Shown one piece after another: positions 22,617-31,998 of a stretch of DNA of 64,000 bases; position 1 is the first letter of the stretch, and each line of letters begins with the position of its first letter. A program made the translations under genes and the position numbers. The DNA lies in contig JBMNKL010000004.1 in the NCBI GenBank assembly GCA_050952225.1, positions 62,001 through 126,000 of the forward strand, in the 5' to 3' direction. Below the pieces are notes generated by a model. The model ran no database searches, had not been told where the DNA came from, and worked only from the letters and a program-made list of their open reading frames with translations. The DNA comes from JBMNKL01 sp050952225. GTDB lineage: Bacteria; Bacillota; Clostridia; Acetivibrionales; DTU013.

Positions 22617-24566
22617 TCAGACATCCTGCAGTTCCTTAAGCCACAATTCAGCGTCGGCATCGCTGGGCATGCGCCAGTCCGCACGTGGCGAAAGGCTGAC
22701 GGTGCCTACCTTCGGGCCATCCGGCAGGCAAGAGCGCTTGAACTGCTGGGAGAAAAACCTCTTGCAGAATACCTTCAGCCACTTCTTAATTGTACCCGGA
22801 TCATAGACGCCTTCAAACGCCTTGTTTGCCAGGAATGCCAGTTTCCTCGGGGAAGATCCGTACCTTATCATGTGGTAAAGGAAGAAATCGTGCAGTTCGT
22901 AAGGCCCTATAATATCTTCGGTCTTTTGCCGTATCCCGCCTTTCTCGTCAGGCGGCAGCAACTCCGGCGAAATCGGTGTTTCCAGTATGCGCAGAATAAC
23001 TTCCGCGGCCGGTTTTTCCGCCTCATTTTCGGCGGCCCATTCCAGCAGATGCCTGATAAGTGTTTTGGGCACGCCGCAATTGACTGAATACATCGACATA
23101 TGGTCCGCATTGTAAGTACACCAGCCAAGAGCCAGCTCCGACATGTCGCCTGTTCCGACAACAAGGCCGTTCTTCTTGTTGGCTATATCCATAAGCACCT
23201 GCGTGCGTTCCCTTGCCTGTGCGTTTTCGTAAGTTACGTCACAAACCCCGGGGTCATGTTGTATGTCCGCAAAATGCTGGAGGCATGCTTGCTTTATGTC
23301 AATCTCGAGAAGTTCAACACCAAGAGACCTGGCCAGGATTACCGCGTTTTCATGGGTTGTATCGGTAGTCCCGAAGCCCGGCATGGTGACAGCGGTTATA
23401 TTCTCTCTCAGGATGCCCAGCATGTCAAAAGTTTTCACGGTCACAACCAGTGCCAGCGTCGAGTCCAATCCGCCGGACACACCAATCACCGCATTCTTCA
23501 TACCGGTGTGTTTCATCCTCTTTGCAAGCCCCGCCGTCTGGATGGCGAATATCTCCCTGCACCTTTCATCCCTGGCCGATTTGTCGGCAGGCACGAAAGG
23601 GTGAGGATCAATATGCCTCACTAGTTTGCCTCCTGCCGGCGCCTTTTCTCCGAATTCAGGCAATTCAAGGCTGAAAGGGATTTTCCTGAAACTCCTCGGA
23701 CTCGCCGTTTCCGCGAAAATAGTGTTCTTTATCCTTTCAGCTTTAAGGCTCTCTATATCAATTTCGCTTATAACCATGTGGCTTTCGCGGACAAACCTCT
23801 CCGATTCCGTGAGAATTGTCCCGTTTTCAGCTATAATGGCATGCCCGGCATACACGGTATCGGTTGTTGATTCATCCACCCCCGATGACGCATATACATA
23901 GCCTGCAATGGATTTACCTGACTGCATCCTGACCAAATCGCGCCTGTACCCGGATTTGCCTATTATTTCATTGCTTGCCGACGGGTTGAAGATTATGACA
24001 GCTCCTGCCAGAGCCTGGTACGAGCTCAGAGAAACAGGCGCCCACAGGTCTTCGCATATTTCCACGCCAAAACAGACCTGTCCTGGCTCCCCGGACTTAA
24101 AAAGCAAGTCGTTTCCAAAGGGGATATCCTTTCCGAACAGACTTATAAATGAGCTGACGGCTTTCGTTCCCGGTGCGAACCATCGTTCCTCGTAAAACTC
24201 CTTGTACCCGGGAATATATGTTTTGGGCACGATACCCAGGACTTCTCCTTTTTGCAGCACCGCCGCGCAGTTGAAAAGCTGGTTGTCCGCAACAAGTGGC
24301 AATCCTGCAATTGCAAGTATCTTCAAATCCCGCATGCTTTCAGCCAGCTTGCCAAGGCCTGCCTCCGCTTCCCGCAGCAGCAACTCCTGGTGAAACAGGT
24401 CACCGCATGTATAAGCCGTAATCGACAGTTCAGGAAATACAATCATTTGAACGCCGGCGTCCTCGGCTCTTTTAATCAAATCCGATATTACTTGCACATT
24501 GTAGCCGCACCCGGCTATTTTCAGCTCCGGTACCGCGGCAGCCACCCTTATAAATCCATAATTCAT
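22617..24566 (-). CDS. nadE: Glutamine-dependent NAD+ synthetase
   Basis: Protein of 649 residues, the full length of the two-domain enzyme. It makes NAD from deamido-NAD and ATP, using ammonia from glutamine. The N-terminal nitrilase-like glutaminase domain (about residues 1-290) has the Glu in FPELSITAYTCGD, the Lys in VPKTYIPGYKEFYEERWF and the Cys in CFGVEICEDLW. The C-terminal synthetase domain has the ATP-binding loop GVSGGLDSTLALVV, with SGELALGW-type sequence MSELALGWCTYNADHMSMY and VNCGVPKTLIRHL further on. It is probably transcribed alone. Confidence 0.96.
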   Translation of the reverse strand: MNYGFIRVAAAVPELKIAGCGYNVQVISDLIKRAEDAGVQMIVFPELSITAYTCGDLFHQELLLREAEAGLGKLAESMRDLKILAIAGLPLVADNQLFNCAAVLQKGEVLGIVPKTYIPGYKEFYEERWFAPGTKAVSSFISLFGKDIPFGNDLLFKSGEPGQVCFGVEICEDLWAPVSLSSYQALAGAVIIFNPSASNEIIGKSGYRRDLVRMQSGKSIAGYVYASSGVDESTTDTVYAGHAIIAENGTILTESERFVRESHMVISEIDIESLKAERIKNTIFAETASPRSFRKIPFSLELPEFGEKAPAGGKLVRHIDPHPFVPADKSARDERCREIFAIQTAGLAKRMKHTGMKNAVIGVSGGLDSTLALVVTVKTFDMLGILRENITAVTMPGFGTTDTTHENAVILARSLGVELLEIDIKQACLQHFADIQHDPGVCDVTYENAQARERTQVLMDIANKKNGLVVGTGDMSELALGWCTYNADHMSMYSVNCGVPKTLIRHLLEWAAENEAEKPAAEVILRILETPISPELLPPDEKGGIRQKTEDIIGPYELHDFFLYHMIRYGSSPRKLAFLANKAFEGVYDPGTIKKWLKVFCKRFFSQQFKRSCLPDGPKVGTVSLSPRADWRMPSDADAELWLKELQDV

Positions 24567-24772
24567 GCTTTCACGCTTCCCTGCTTACGCTTTCCTTTAC
24601 GACCTACAGCAAGCCCGGCCGGTCTTGTCCCGGCCAGGCCTGTCCATATTCCCGTCAGGTGTTGCTTTACTATACTTAATATATTTATCGGTTTTATTGT
24701 ATCACGCCGCAAATCAAATATCCATAGCCTGCCAGTACCAGTTCGCTGATATGGACAAAATCTGCCGTTTCC

Positions 24773-27424
24773 TTATCGGTTTTTCAAGCTGTTAAGGCGC
24801 TCCATCACTTTTTCATGCATTTCACTGTATTTAGCCTTCTTTTCCCGTTCCTCTTCAACAAGCTTCGGAGGCGCTTTCTTAATAAAGCCTTCGTTGGCCA
24901 GCTTGCTGTCAACTCTCGCAAGTTCTTTCTCCAGGTGTTCTTTTTCCTTCTCCAGCCTTTCTATTTCCTTCTTTATATCTATCAGGTCCTCAAGCGGGAT
25001 GTATATTTCTGCTCCGGCAATCACCGCAGCGACCGCATCGTCCGGTATTCCGCCCTTGTCAGGCTGAACGGCGATTTCCGACGCTCCTGCAAGGCGTATG
25101 AAAAGCTTTTCGGCGTTGCGCAGGATTGTACTTTCTTCCGGTCCGGCCACAAAAATCAGCTTGCTCTTCCTCGACGCCGGTACGTTCATTTCCGCCCTGA
25201 TATTTCTTACTGCCTTTATCGCGTTCATGACCATCTCCATTTCCCTTTCCGCCTCCGGGAAATGCATCTTTTCGTCATATTCGGGCCACTTTGATATCAT
25301 TATGCTTTCGTCGTCATTAATAAGGCGCCTGTAAATCTCCTCGGTGACAAAAGGCATATACGGGTGAAGCAGCTTCATGGCCGCCCCCAGCACGCGGTTA
25401 AGCACCCACTGCGCTTCAAGCCTTGTATCGTCCTCCTTGTCGAAAAGCCTCGGTTTGACAAACTCAATATACCAATCGCAGAATTCTTCCCATATGAATT
25501 CGTAGATTTTCTGGAGCGCTATACCCAGTTCAAAATGCTCAAGGTTATCCGTCACATCAGCGGTCAGCGAGTTAATCCTGCTTAATATCCACTTGTCCGC
25601 AGTTGTGAATTTTGACGCGTCTACCCCGCTGAAATCCACGTTTTCATCAAAGTTCATAAGCACGAACCTTGTAGCGTTCCAAATCTTGTTGGCGAAGTTC
25701 CTGCCGGCTTCGACCTTCTCGTTGGAAAACCTGAGGTCATTGCCCGGGGAATTGCCCGTAACAAGCGCAAAACGCAAGGCATCGGCGCCATATTGCGAAA
25801 TAACCTCCAGCGGGTCTATCCCGTTGCCGAGCGATTTGCTCATTTTCCTGCCCTGTGCGTCTCTTACGATGCCGTGTATGAATACATACTTAAAAGGTTC
25901 TTTCCCCATGTGCTCAAGGCCTGAAAAGATCATCCTGGCCACCCAGAAGAATATGATGTCGTACCCGGTAACAAGCACGCTTGTCGGGTAGAAATACTTA
26001 AGGTCTTCGGTTTCTTCCGGCCAGCCGAGCGTGGAAAACGGCCAAAGCGCTGAACTGAACCAGGTGTCAAGCGTATCGGGATCCTGTTCGATTGATTTGC
26101 TGCCGCATTTTGCACAGGAACCGGGGCTCTCGGTCTCAACCATCGTCTCACCGCATTCACTGCAATAATAAGCCGGTATTCGGTGCCCCCACCACAATTG
26201 CCTTGATATGCACCAGTCCTGTATGTTTTCCATCCAGTTGAAATAAATTTTTGAAAACCTCTCCGGAACAAACTTGATGACGCCGTCTTTAACAGCCTTT
26301 ATGGCAGGTCCTGCAAGCGGTTTCATTTTTACGAACCACTGCGTAGAAACGAGCGGCTCGATAACGGTGTTGCACCTGTAACAAGAGCCGACGTTGTGCT
26401 TGTGGTCCTCAATTTTTACAATCAGACCGAGAGACTCCAGGTCTTCAACAATCTTTTTCCTGGCTTCATACCTGTCCATTCCTGCGTATTTGCCGGCCGC
26501 CTCGGTCATCCTGGCGTCTTCGTCGATGACCTTTACCTGCTCCAGGTTATGCCTGAGCCCCACTTCAAAGTCGTTCGGATCATGGGCAGGCGTGATTTTA
26601 ACGACGCCGGTGCCGAATTCCATGTCAACATAGGAGTCGGCAATAATCGGTATCTCCCTGCCTACCAGCGGCAAAACGGCAGTTTTCCCCACCATGCCGG
26701 CATACCTCTCATCTTCCGGGTTTACCGCCACGGCCGTGTCGCCGAGCATTGTTTCGGGCCTTGTCGTAGCGACGGTTATGAACCCCCCGCCGTCTTTCAA
26801 CGGGTACTTGACATGCCAGAATTTCCCGTCCGACTCTTCGTATTCCACCTCGGCATCCGAAATCGACGTACGGCACTTGGGACACCAGTTGATGATGCGG
26901 TCTCCCCTGTAGATCAGGCCCTTCCTGTAAAGCTTGACAAAGACCTCGGTGACCGCCCTGGAAAGCCCTTCGTCCATGGTGAATCTTTCACGGGCCCAGT
27001 CGCAAGAGCTTCCCAGTTTTTTCAGCTGCTCAATAATCCTGCCGCCGTATTCTTTCTTCCATTCCCAGGCTCTTTCAAGGAATTTTTCCCTTCCGATCAT
27101 TTCCTTGGTCAAGCCTTCCCGGGCCATCGTTTCAACAATTCTCGCCTCTGTGGCTATGCTTGCATGGTCGGTCCCCGGCAGCCAGAGCGCACAAAAACCC
27201 TGCATCCTTCTCCACCGTGTCAGGATATCCTGCAGCGTATTATCAAGGGCATGCCCCATGTGAAGCTGCCCGGTAATATTCGGCGGCGGTATCACTATCG
27301 TATAAGGCGTCTTGGCCTTGTCCGGCACAGCATGAAAATAGCCCTTGTCCATCCATTCGCGGTATATTCTTTCCTCAGTCTTTGCCGGGTCATAAATTTT
27401 CTCCAGGATTCTTTCTTTTCCCAT
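24773..27424 (-). CDS. valS: Valyl-tRNA synthetase
   Basis: Protein of 883 residues. It charges tRNA-Val. The class I signature HIGH appears as PPPNITGQLHMGHAL and KMSKS as GRKMSKSLGNGIDPL. The editing domain, the zinc-type CSECGETMVETES...CAKCG segment and the DALRFALVTG region are present. A C-terminal coiled coil (about residues 810-880) contacts tRNA. I set the start at ATG 27424, since GGAGG lies just upstream, inside the alternative start five codons earlier. A small membrane protein gene ends 25 bases upstream, and both lie behind a T-box leader. Confidence 0.96.
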   Translation of the reverse strand: MGKERILEKIYDPAKTEERIYREWMDKGYFHAVPDKAKTPYTIVIPPPNITGQLHMGHALDNTLQDILTRWRRMQGFCALWLPGTDHASIATEARIVETMAREGLTKEMIGREKFLERAWEWKKEYGGRIIEQLKKLGSSCDWARERFTMDEGLSRAVTEVFVKLYRKGLIYRGDRIINWCPKCRTSISDAEVEYEESDGKFWHVKYPLKDGGGFITVATTRPETMLGDTAVAVNPEDERYAGMVGKTAVLPLVGREIPIIADSYVDMEFGTGVVKITPAHDPNDFEVGLRHNLEQVKVIDEDARMTEAAGKYAGMDRYEARKKIVEDLESLGLIVKIEDHKHNVGSCYRCNTVIEPLVSTQWFVKMKPLAGPAIKAVKDGVIKFVPERFSKIYFNWMENIQDWCISRQLWWGHRIPAYYCSECGETMVETESPGSCAKCGSKSIEQDPDTLDTWFSSALWPFSTLGWPEETEDLKYFYPTSVLVTGYDIIFFWVARMIFSGLEHMGKEPFKYVFIHGIVRDAQGRKMSKSLGNGIDPLEVISQYGADALRFALVTGNSPGNDLRFSNEKVEAGRNFANKIWNATRFVLMNFDENVDFSGVDASKFTTADKWILSRINSLTADVTDNLEHFELGIALQKIYEFIWEEFCDWYIEFVKPRLFDKEDDTRLEAQWVLNRVLGAAMKLLHPYMPFVTEEIYRRLINDDESIMISKWPEYDEKMHFPEAEREMEMVMNAIKAVRNIRAEMNVPASRKSKLIFVAGPEESTILRNAEKLFIRLAGASEIAVQPDKGGIPDDAVAAVIAGAEIYIPLEDLIDIKKEIERLEKEKEHLEKELARVDSKLANEGFIKKAPPKLVEEEREKKAKYSEMHEKVMERLNSLKNR

Positions 27425-27449
27425 TATTATTCCTCCCATAACCTTCTTC

Positions 27450-27692
27450 TCATTTGAAAGCGATTAGCGTCAATACCAGCCCGGGCAAGGCGATCAGCAT
27501 CCCATACAGTTTGACACTGACAGTAGCTTTTACAAGCCTGTAATCCCCCGCTTCGTCCTCGCTCATTTCACTCTCATTATTAATAGCAACCTTTTTATCA
27601 AGGTTAAATTTTTTAACCAGTCCCTTTGCTCCGATAACTATAGCAAAGCCGGATACTACGAGTATCCCGGCAATAATTTTCAACGCGGTCAT
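27450..27692 (-). CDS. Small membrane protein of unknown function, upstream of valS
   Basis: Protein of 80 residues with two hydrophobic segments: IIAGILVVSGFAIVIGAKGL (about 5-25) and LYGMLIALPGLVLTLIAF at the C-terminus. A charged loop with NNESEMSEDEAGDYRL lies between them. The start has AGGATGAG upstream. It lies between the T-box and valS in the same direction, so it should be expressed when charged tRNA-Val is low. I do not recognise the family. It may be a passenger in the operon or a small envelope protein. Confidence 0.65.
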   Translation of the reverse strand: MTALKIIAGILVVSGFAIVIGAKGLVKKFNLDKKVAINNESEMSEDEAGDYRLVKATVSVKLYGMLIALPGLVLTLIAFK

Positions 27693-27781
27693 TTTATCTC
27701 ATCCTTTCGCAAGTAAAAGCATCCCTTTCACGCATATGCGTCCCTTCTTCCGTTAAGGTCGCGGCGCATATCATGTTAACT

Positions 27782-28080
27782 AAAAAACCCTTCATCCAAT
27801 TTTTTTGGACGAAGGGCACTTTTTCTCCGCGGTACCACCAAAATTCCCTGTTACGCTGTTACGGGCGCTCTTAAGATATAACGGATCTTACCGCTGCATT
27901 TTGGGCATCGGATCCATGTATCGGACCGACAATGCTTTCGTGCAGAACTCCCGGGCGACATTCAACGGCCTTATCCCGGAAAGCCTCTCAGCCTCTGAGC
28001 CTTCCTCTCTTTCGGGCAGATGTCCGTCTACTCCTCCCGATCATCGCTTCTTCATTATAAAGCCTATATGCCCGCAACTT
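27782..28080 (-). ncRNA. T-box riboswitch leader (valine)
   Basis: Read on the minus strand, the leader has the T-box sequence GGTGGTACCGCGG (around 27828-27840), the mark of the antiterminator. It is followed by the terminator CCCTTCGTCC/GGATGAAGGG with a T6 run (27782-27816). Upstream are the Stem I elements GGGAGGAGTAGACGG and GAAAGAGAGG. The likely specifier codon is GTC (27957-27959) in GAATGTCGCCC, a valine codon, which fits valS downstream. Uncharged tRNA-Val would bind it and prevent termination. Confidence 0.9.
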
Positions 28081-28087
28081 ACATATG

Positions 28088-28117
28088 ATAATATATTATA
28101 TGAAAAAGAAGTGTCAA
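28088..28117 (-). promoter_or_regulatory. Promoter of the T-box/valS unit
   Basis: On the minus strand TTGACA (28112-28117) is followed by TATTAT (28088-28093, spacing 18) or TATATT (28090-28095, spacing 16). Confidence 0.7.
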
Positions 28118-28173
28118 GCATGGTATAATATTCCAGTGTTCGGGATTCCGTCCGACGGCACTCTATAATCATG

Positions 28174-28981
28174 TCAAATCAATATTGTATCAAACTGCCA
28201 GGGCTTTCCGCCTACAAGCGCGCCGCCGTCAACATTAAACAAGTGTCCGGTCATATAACTGGAAGCATCGGAAGCAAGCAGCAAAAGCAATCCCACTATT
28301 TCCTCGGGTCTGCCGGGACGTTCGGCTGCAATGCGTTCCCGGAGGTAGTTGGCCCGGTGCTCGTTCTCCCAGGTGACCTTTGTCAAATCGGTAAGGATAT
28401 GCCCCGGAGCGATACAATTTGCCTGTATGTTGAATTTTGCCCATTCAACCGCCATCGAACGCGTCAATGCGGCAACGGCGCTCTTGGTTGCGCCGTAAAC
28501 AGAAACGCCGCCCAGCACGCCGGTGCTGTTATAAGAACCGATGTTGATGATTTTCCCGCCGGTGTGCCTCATTGACCTGCGGACTACCTCCTGGGTCAGG
28601 AAAAACACCCCTTTCAGGTTAACATTCATAATCCGGTCATACGTGCTTTCCTCAACATCCAGGAAACCCTCCCTTTTGTTAATGCCTGCGCAATTAACAA
28701 GGATATCGATACGGCCGTATTCCTTTCAGCACCTCTTCCACGCAGGAACGTATGGAATCCAAATCGCTGACATCCAGGTATAGCGCCTTGTGATTTCCCG
28801 GGGCCATCTCCCCGATAAGCCTGTCCAAGGATTCCATGGATATATCCGTCAAAACCACGGATGCTCCCGCGCCGGCAAGACCTTTTGTCAGCGCGCTTCC
28901 TATGCCCCGCCGGCTCCCGTTATCAGCGCGACCTTCCCTTCAAGAGAGAAAGAGTGTTTTTAGATAATTGCCAACATCCAT
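28174..28981 (-). pseudogene. Short-chain dehydrogenase/reductase, frameshifted
   Basis: The coding pattern of an SDR oxidoreductase runs from ATG 28981 (MDVGNYLK) to the stop at 28174, but at least three single-base shifts break it. They lie near 28945, near 28912 in the G-run of the cofactor loop (TGAGGGIG expected), and near 28727 before GRIDILVNCAG. The C-terminal 151 residues are intact, with NIGSYNSTGVLGGVSVYGATKSA holding the catalytic Ser, Tyr and Lys. Relatives reduce or oxidise sugars, sugar acids and polyols with NAD(P). It is divergent from the neighbouring dehydrogenase gene. Decay and sequence error are both possible. Confidence 0.82.
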
Positions 28982-29156
28982 TTTTTCCCGCCTCCATTTT
29001 ATAAGTTTTCCGAAATCAAACCTTACACACCTTCATGCCGTCATATCCGGCATATAATACCCCAAATACCGGGCATATTGGTATTCACCCCAAACAAGCC
29101 GTTTTCCCAATGCAAACTTCGAATAACGGTGTACACATGTAATTGCATGTTGTAGG

Positions 29157-29333
29157 TTGTATTACAATTCTCAATATATAAACAGTGTAATACATATTTT
29201 GTATTATATCAATATTGGAATTAATTTTCAGGTAAACCAGCTGTATTTACTGCTTCTCAAGACTTAATGCATTATTCCCTGATGGCACTAAATAGTTGAC
29301 AGAGCCATTTATATGTTATATGATGTATTACAA
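29157..29333 (+). promoter_or_regulatory. Promoter with multiple GntR/FCD-type operator sites
   Basis: TTGACA (29296-29301) and TATGAT (29319-29324) with a 17-base spacer form a strong promoter for the dehydrogenase-GntR-transketolase unit. TTGTATTACAA (29157-29167) matches the FadR-subfamily consensus TNGTNNNACNA exactly. Related sites are GTGTAATACAT (29185-29195), TTGTATTATAT (29199-29209) and ATGTATTACAA (29323-29333), the last overlapping the -10 box. The rest of 28985-29412 has no gene. Confidence 0.7.
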
Positions 29334-29412
29334 GTAGAGTAAACGATTACTAGCATTTCGATGCAACATCTCGCAGCTTCTTCATGATTACATTTATGAA
29401 AGGAAGGTTGAA

Positions 29413-30300
29413 ATGAAGAAAATTGGATTTGTAGGACTGGGCATTATGGGCAAGCCAATGTCGAAAAATTTGCTTAAAGCCGGTTATTCACTGGTTGTTT
29501 ACGATATCAAGAAGGAACCTGTTGATGAACTGGCAGCCATGCGGGGCCGTTCCTGCCAAAACGGCAGGGAAGTCGCAGCTTCAAGCGATGTCATCATAAC
29601 CATGCTGCCGAATTCCCCCGACGTAAAGGCTGCGGTGCTGGGTGAAAACGGCATACTTTCAGGCATGCGCCCCGGATCAATACTCGTTGATATGAGTTCC
29701 ATCGCACCCCTGGCCTCCCAGGAGATTTGCGCCGCTGTTGAAGCAAAGGGCTGTGAAATGCTTGACGCGCCGGTAAGCGGCGGCGAACCAAAGGCTATTG
29801 ACGGCACCCTGTCCATCATGGTAGGAGGCAAAAAGGAAGTCTTTGAGAAAGTCAGGGATATATTGCTGGTAATGGGCGCGACCGCCGTACACTGCGGCGG
29901 CATTGGAGCCGGCAATACCACAAAGCTTGCCAACCAGGTAATTGTCGCATTGAACATTGCCGCGGTCAGTGAAGCTCTTGTTCTCGGCAAAAAGGCAGGA
30001 GTCAAGCCCGAAGCAATCTACCAGGCTATTCGCGCGGGTTTGGCAGGCAGTACCGTTTTGGATGCAAAAGCTCCCATGATGATGGATGGCAACTTCAATC
30101 CCGGTTTCCGCATCGAGCTTCATATAAAAGACTTGAACAACGTGCTCGAAACAGGGCACAGCGTTGGCGCTCCCCTGCCCCTGACTTCCCATGTAATGGA
30201 GATGATGCAGTGGCTTAAGGCCAACGATAAGGGAGGGCAGGACCACAGCGCGCTTGTACAATATTATGAAGCGCTTGCGGGCGCCGATGTGCGCAGATAG
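29413..30300 (+). CDS. Beta-hydroxyacid dehydrogenase, tartronate semialdehyde reductase-like
   Basis: Protein of 295 residues, full length for the 3-hydroxyisobutyrate dehydrogenase family. It reduces small semialdehydes with NAD(P)H. The N-terminus IGFVGLGIMGKPMSKNLLKAG is the Rossmann nucleotide-binding motif. The substrate motif DAPVSGGEPKAIDGTLSIMV and the catalytic lysine in GAGNTTKLANQVIVALN are present. The sequence resembles GarR (2-hydroxy-3-oxopropionate reductase) more than other members, but the substrate is not certain. It is the first gene of a unit with a GntR regulator and a split transketolase. Confidence 0.85.
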   Translation: MKKIGFVGLGIMGKPMSKNLLKAGYSLVVYDIKKEPVDELAAMRGRSCQNGREVAASSDVIITMLPNSPDVKAAVLGENGILSGMRPGSILVDMSSIAPLASQEICAAVEAKGCEMLDAPVSGGEPKAIDGTLSIMVGGKKEVFEKVRDILLVMGATAVHCGGIGAGNTTKLANQVIVALNIAAVSEALVLGKKAGVKPEAIYQAIRAGLAGSTVLDAKAPMMMDGNFNPGFRIELHIKDLNNVLETGHSVGAPLPLTSHVMEMMQWLKANDKGGQDHSALVQYYEALAGADVRR

Positions 30301-30383
30301 CAAATATTCTGCTTATAGCAGGTATTCGTGGCAAAAATGAGATGTTTCTAAAATATTATATTTCGTATGGTGGTGTAATTTAC

Positions 30384-31096
30384 GTGGCGTTATCGAATAT
30401 AAAGAAGAAAATATCAGCAACGAAGTATATAAGCAATTTATGAATGCGATTGCTTCCGGCGAAGTGGGCTCCCGGCAGCAAAATACCTTCGGAAAACGAA
30501 TTGGCGGCTACCTTGGCGTAAGCAGGATATCGGTGCGCAGCGCGCTGCACAAGCTTGCAAGCCTTGGACTGGTGGAAAGCAGACAGGGTGAAGGGACTTT
30601 CGTCTGCGAATTATCGGGTGAGCAGTATCTCAACAACCTGGTACCTATAATCATGCTCAGCAAACCTGACCTAAAGCACCTACTTGAGTTTCGCATGATA
30701 TTTGACTGCGAGATGGCCGGATTGGCTGCAATGCGTGCTGATGACAAAATGATACAGAAGCTTAGGGCCAACCTGGCTCATCACAAGCAACTCAGCAATA
30801 ACACGAAGGCTGCTGCGGAGTGCGATCTCGAGTTTCATTACCTGATTGCGCAGGCAACCGGCAATCCGCTCCTGATAAAAATCTACATGACGCTGAAGGA
30901 TATTTTTCTTGCCGGACTTTACGATATCGTGGCCGTCATGGGTACTGCCAACGCTTTCTATTATCACAACAAGATTATCGATTGTATTGAGGCCAGGGAC
31001 AGCGAACGCGCCAGGGCAGTCATGCGCGAACATATCATTGATACTATTGATGCGGCTGTAGAAAAAAGGGAAAACTCGAATAAAAATACTCCCTAA
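30384..31096 (+). CDS. GntR family regulator with FCD domain (contains compensating frameshifts)
   Basis: An N-terminal winged helix is followed by an all-helical FCD domain that binds metabolites, often sugar acids; the FCD part runs from LLEFRMIFDCEMAGLAA to the end. A frame of 218 residues from ATG 30440 is open, but its residues 13-29 are not GntR-like. The same bases read one frame over give GSKIPSENELAATL, the expected helix, before the frame returns at LGVSRISVRSALHKLASLGLV. A third shift near 30406-30420 would extend the gene to GTG 30384 (VALSNIKK). So the real protein is about 237 residues. It probably controls its own operon through the TGTATTACA sites upstream. Confidence 0.75.
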
Positions 31097-31123
31097 TACG
31101 CGCATCAGGGAAGGAGTTGTACT

Positions 31124-31957
31124 ATGGCGATCTGCGATATAGCTTATCTAAAAGAAAAAGCAAAGGCGATCCGGCATGGCATAGTCGATATGGTAGGATG
31201 CGAAAGGGGAAAAGCAGGCCATTTGGGTGGTTCCTGTTCCATAGCGGATGTCGTAGCAGTGCTTTACTTTCGAAAAATGAAGCATGATCCGGCCAACCCA
31301 AAGGCGGAGGACAGAGACCGTTTTGTGCTCAGCAAGGGCCATGCGGCACTTGCCCAATATGCTGCATTGGCTGAATGCGGCTACTTTTCCAGGGAGCATT
31401 TTAAAAGGATTAAAGAATACAATTCCATATTGCAAGGCCATCCCGACATGACAAAGACACCCGGAGTAGAAGCCAACACAGGCTCACTTGGCCAGGGCCT
31501 TTCCATTGGCCTTGGAATGGCCCTCGGTCTGAAGAGTAAAGGAAGCAAACGAAAGGTCTATGTAGTTATTGGCGACGGAGAATTAGCCGAAGGGCAGATC
31601 TGGGAAGCCGCCATGGCGGCAGCCAATTATCAAACTGACAACTTGGTTGCCATCATAGACTACAACAAGGTCCAGGCGACCGGGATCATTAAGGACAGAA
31701 TGGACATAGGCGATATAAAAGCTAAGTGGGAAGCTTTCGGCTGGAACGTAATCGAGATTGACGGCCATGACATTGAAAGCATCTGCAACGCTCTTGATGA
31801 AGCTGATAATAGTTCGAAAAAGCCTGTAGCAATACTGATGCATACTATAAAGGGCAAGGGTGTTCTCTTTGCCGAAGGCAAGGCTGAATTCCATAACGCC
31901 CCATTGACACCGGAACAGTTCAGGCAGGCACACGAAGACATCGACTGTATGTCATAA
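31124..31957 (+). CDS. Transketolase, N-terminal subunit
   Basis: Protein of 277 residues. It is the thiamine-diphosphate-binding half of a two-subunit transketolase. Typical motifs are GKAGHLGGSCSIADVVAVLYF, DRFVLSKGHAALAQYAALAE, GSLGQGLSIGLGMALG and the cofactor motif GDGELAEGQIWEAAMAAANY with the downstream Asn. It ends in KGKGVLFAEG. The start follows GGAAGGAG. The C-terminal subunit gene follows after 41 bases. Such split enzymes may serve the pentose phosphate route or dedicated ketose-phosphate pathways; the setting with a hydroxyacid dehydrogenase favours a special substrate. Confidence 0.92.
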   Translation: MAICDIAYLKEKAKAIRHGIVDMVGCERGKAGHLGGSCSIADVVAVLYFRKMKHDPANPKAEDRDRFVLSKGHAALAQYAALAECGYFSREHFKRIKEYNSILQGHPDMTKTPGVEANTGSLGQGLSIGLGMALGLKSKGSKRKVYVVIGDGELAEGQIWEAAMAAANYQTDNLVAIIDYNKVQATGIIKDRMDIGDIKAKWEAFGWNVIEIDGHDIESICNALDEADNSSKKPVAILMHTIKGKGVLFAEGKAEFHNAPLTPEQFRQAHEDIDCMS

Positions 31958-31998
31958 AAATGATTAAAATTTTTTAGCTTTGCTATAGGGAGGTTATT

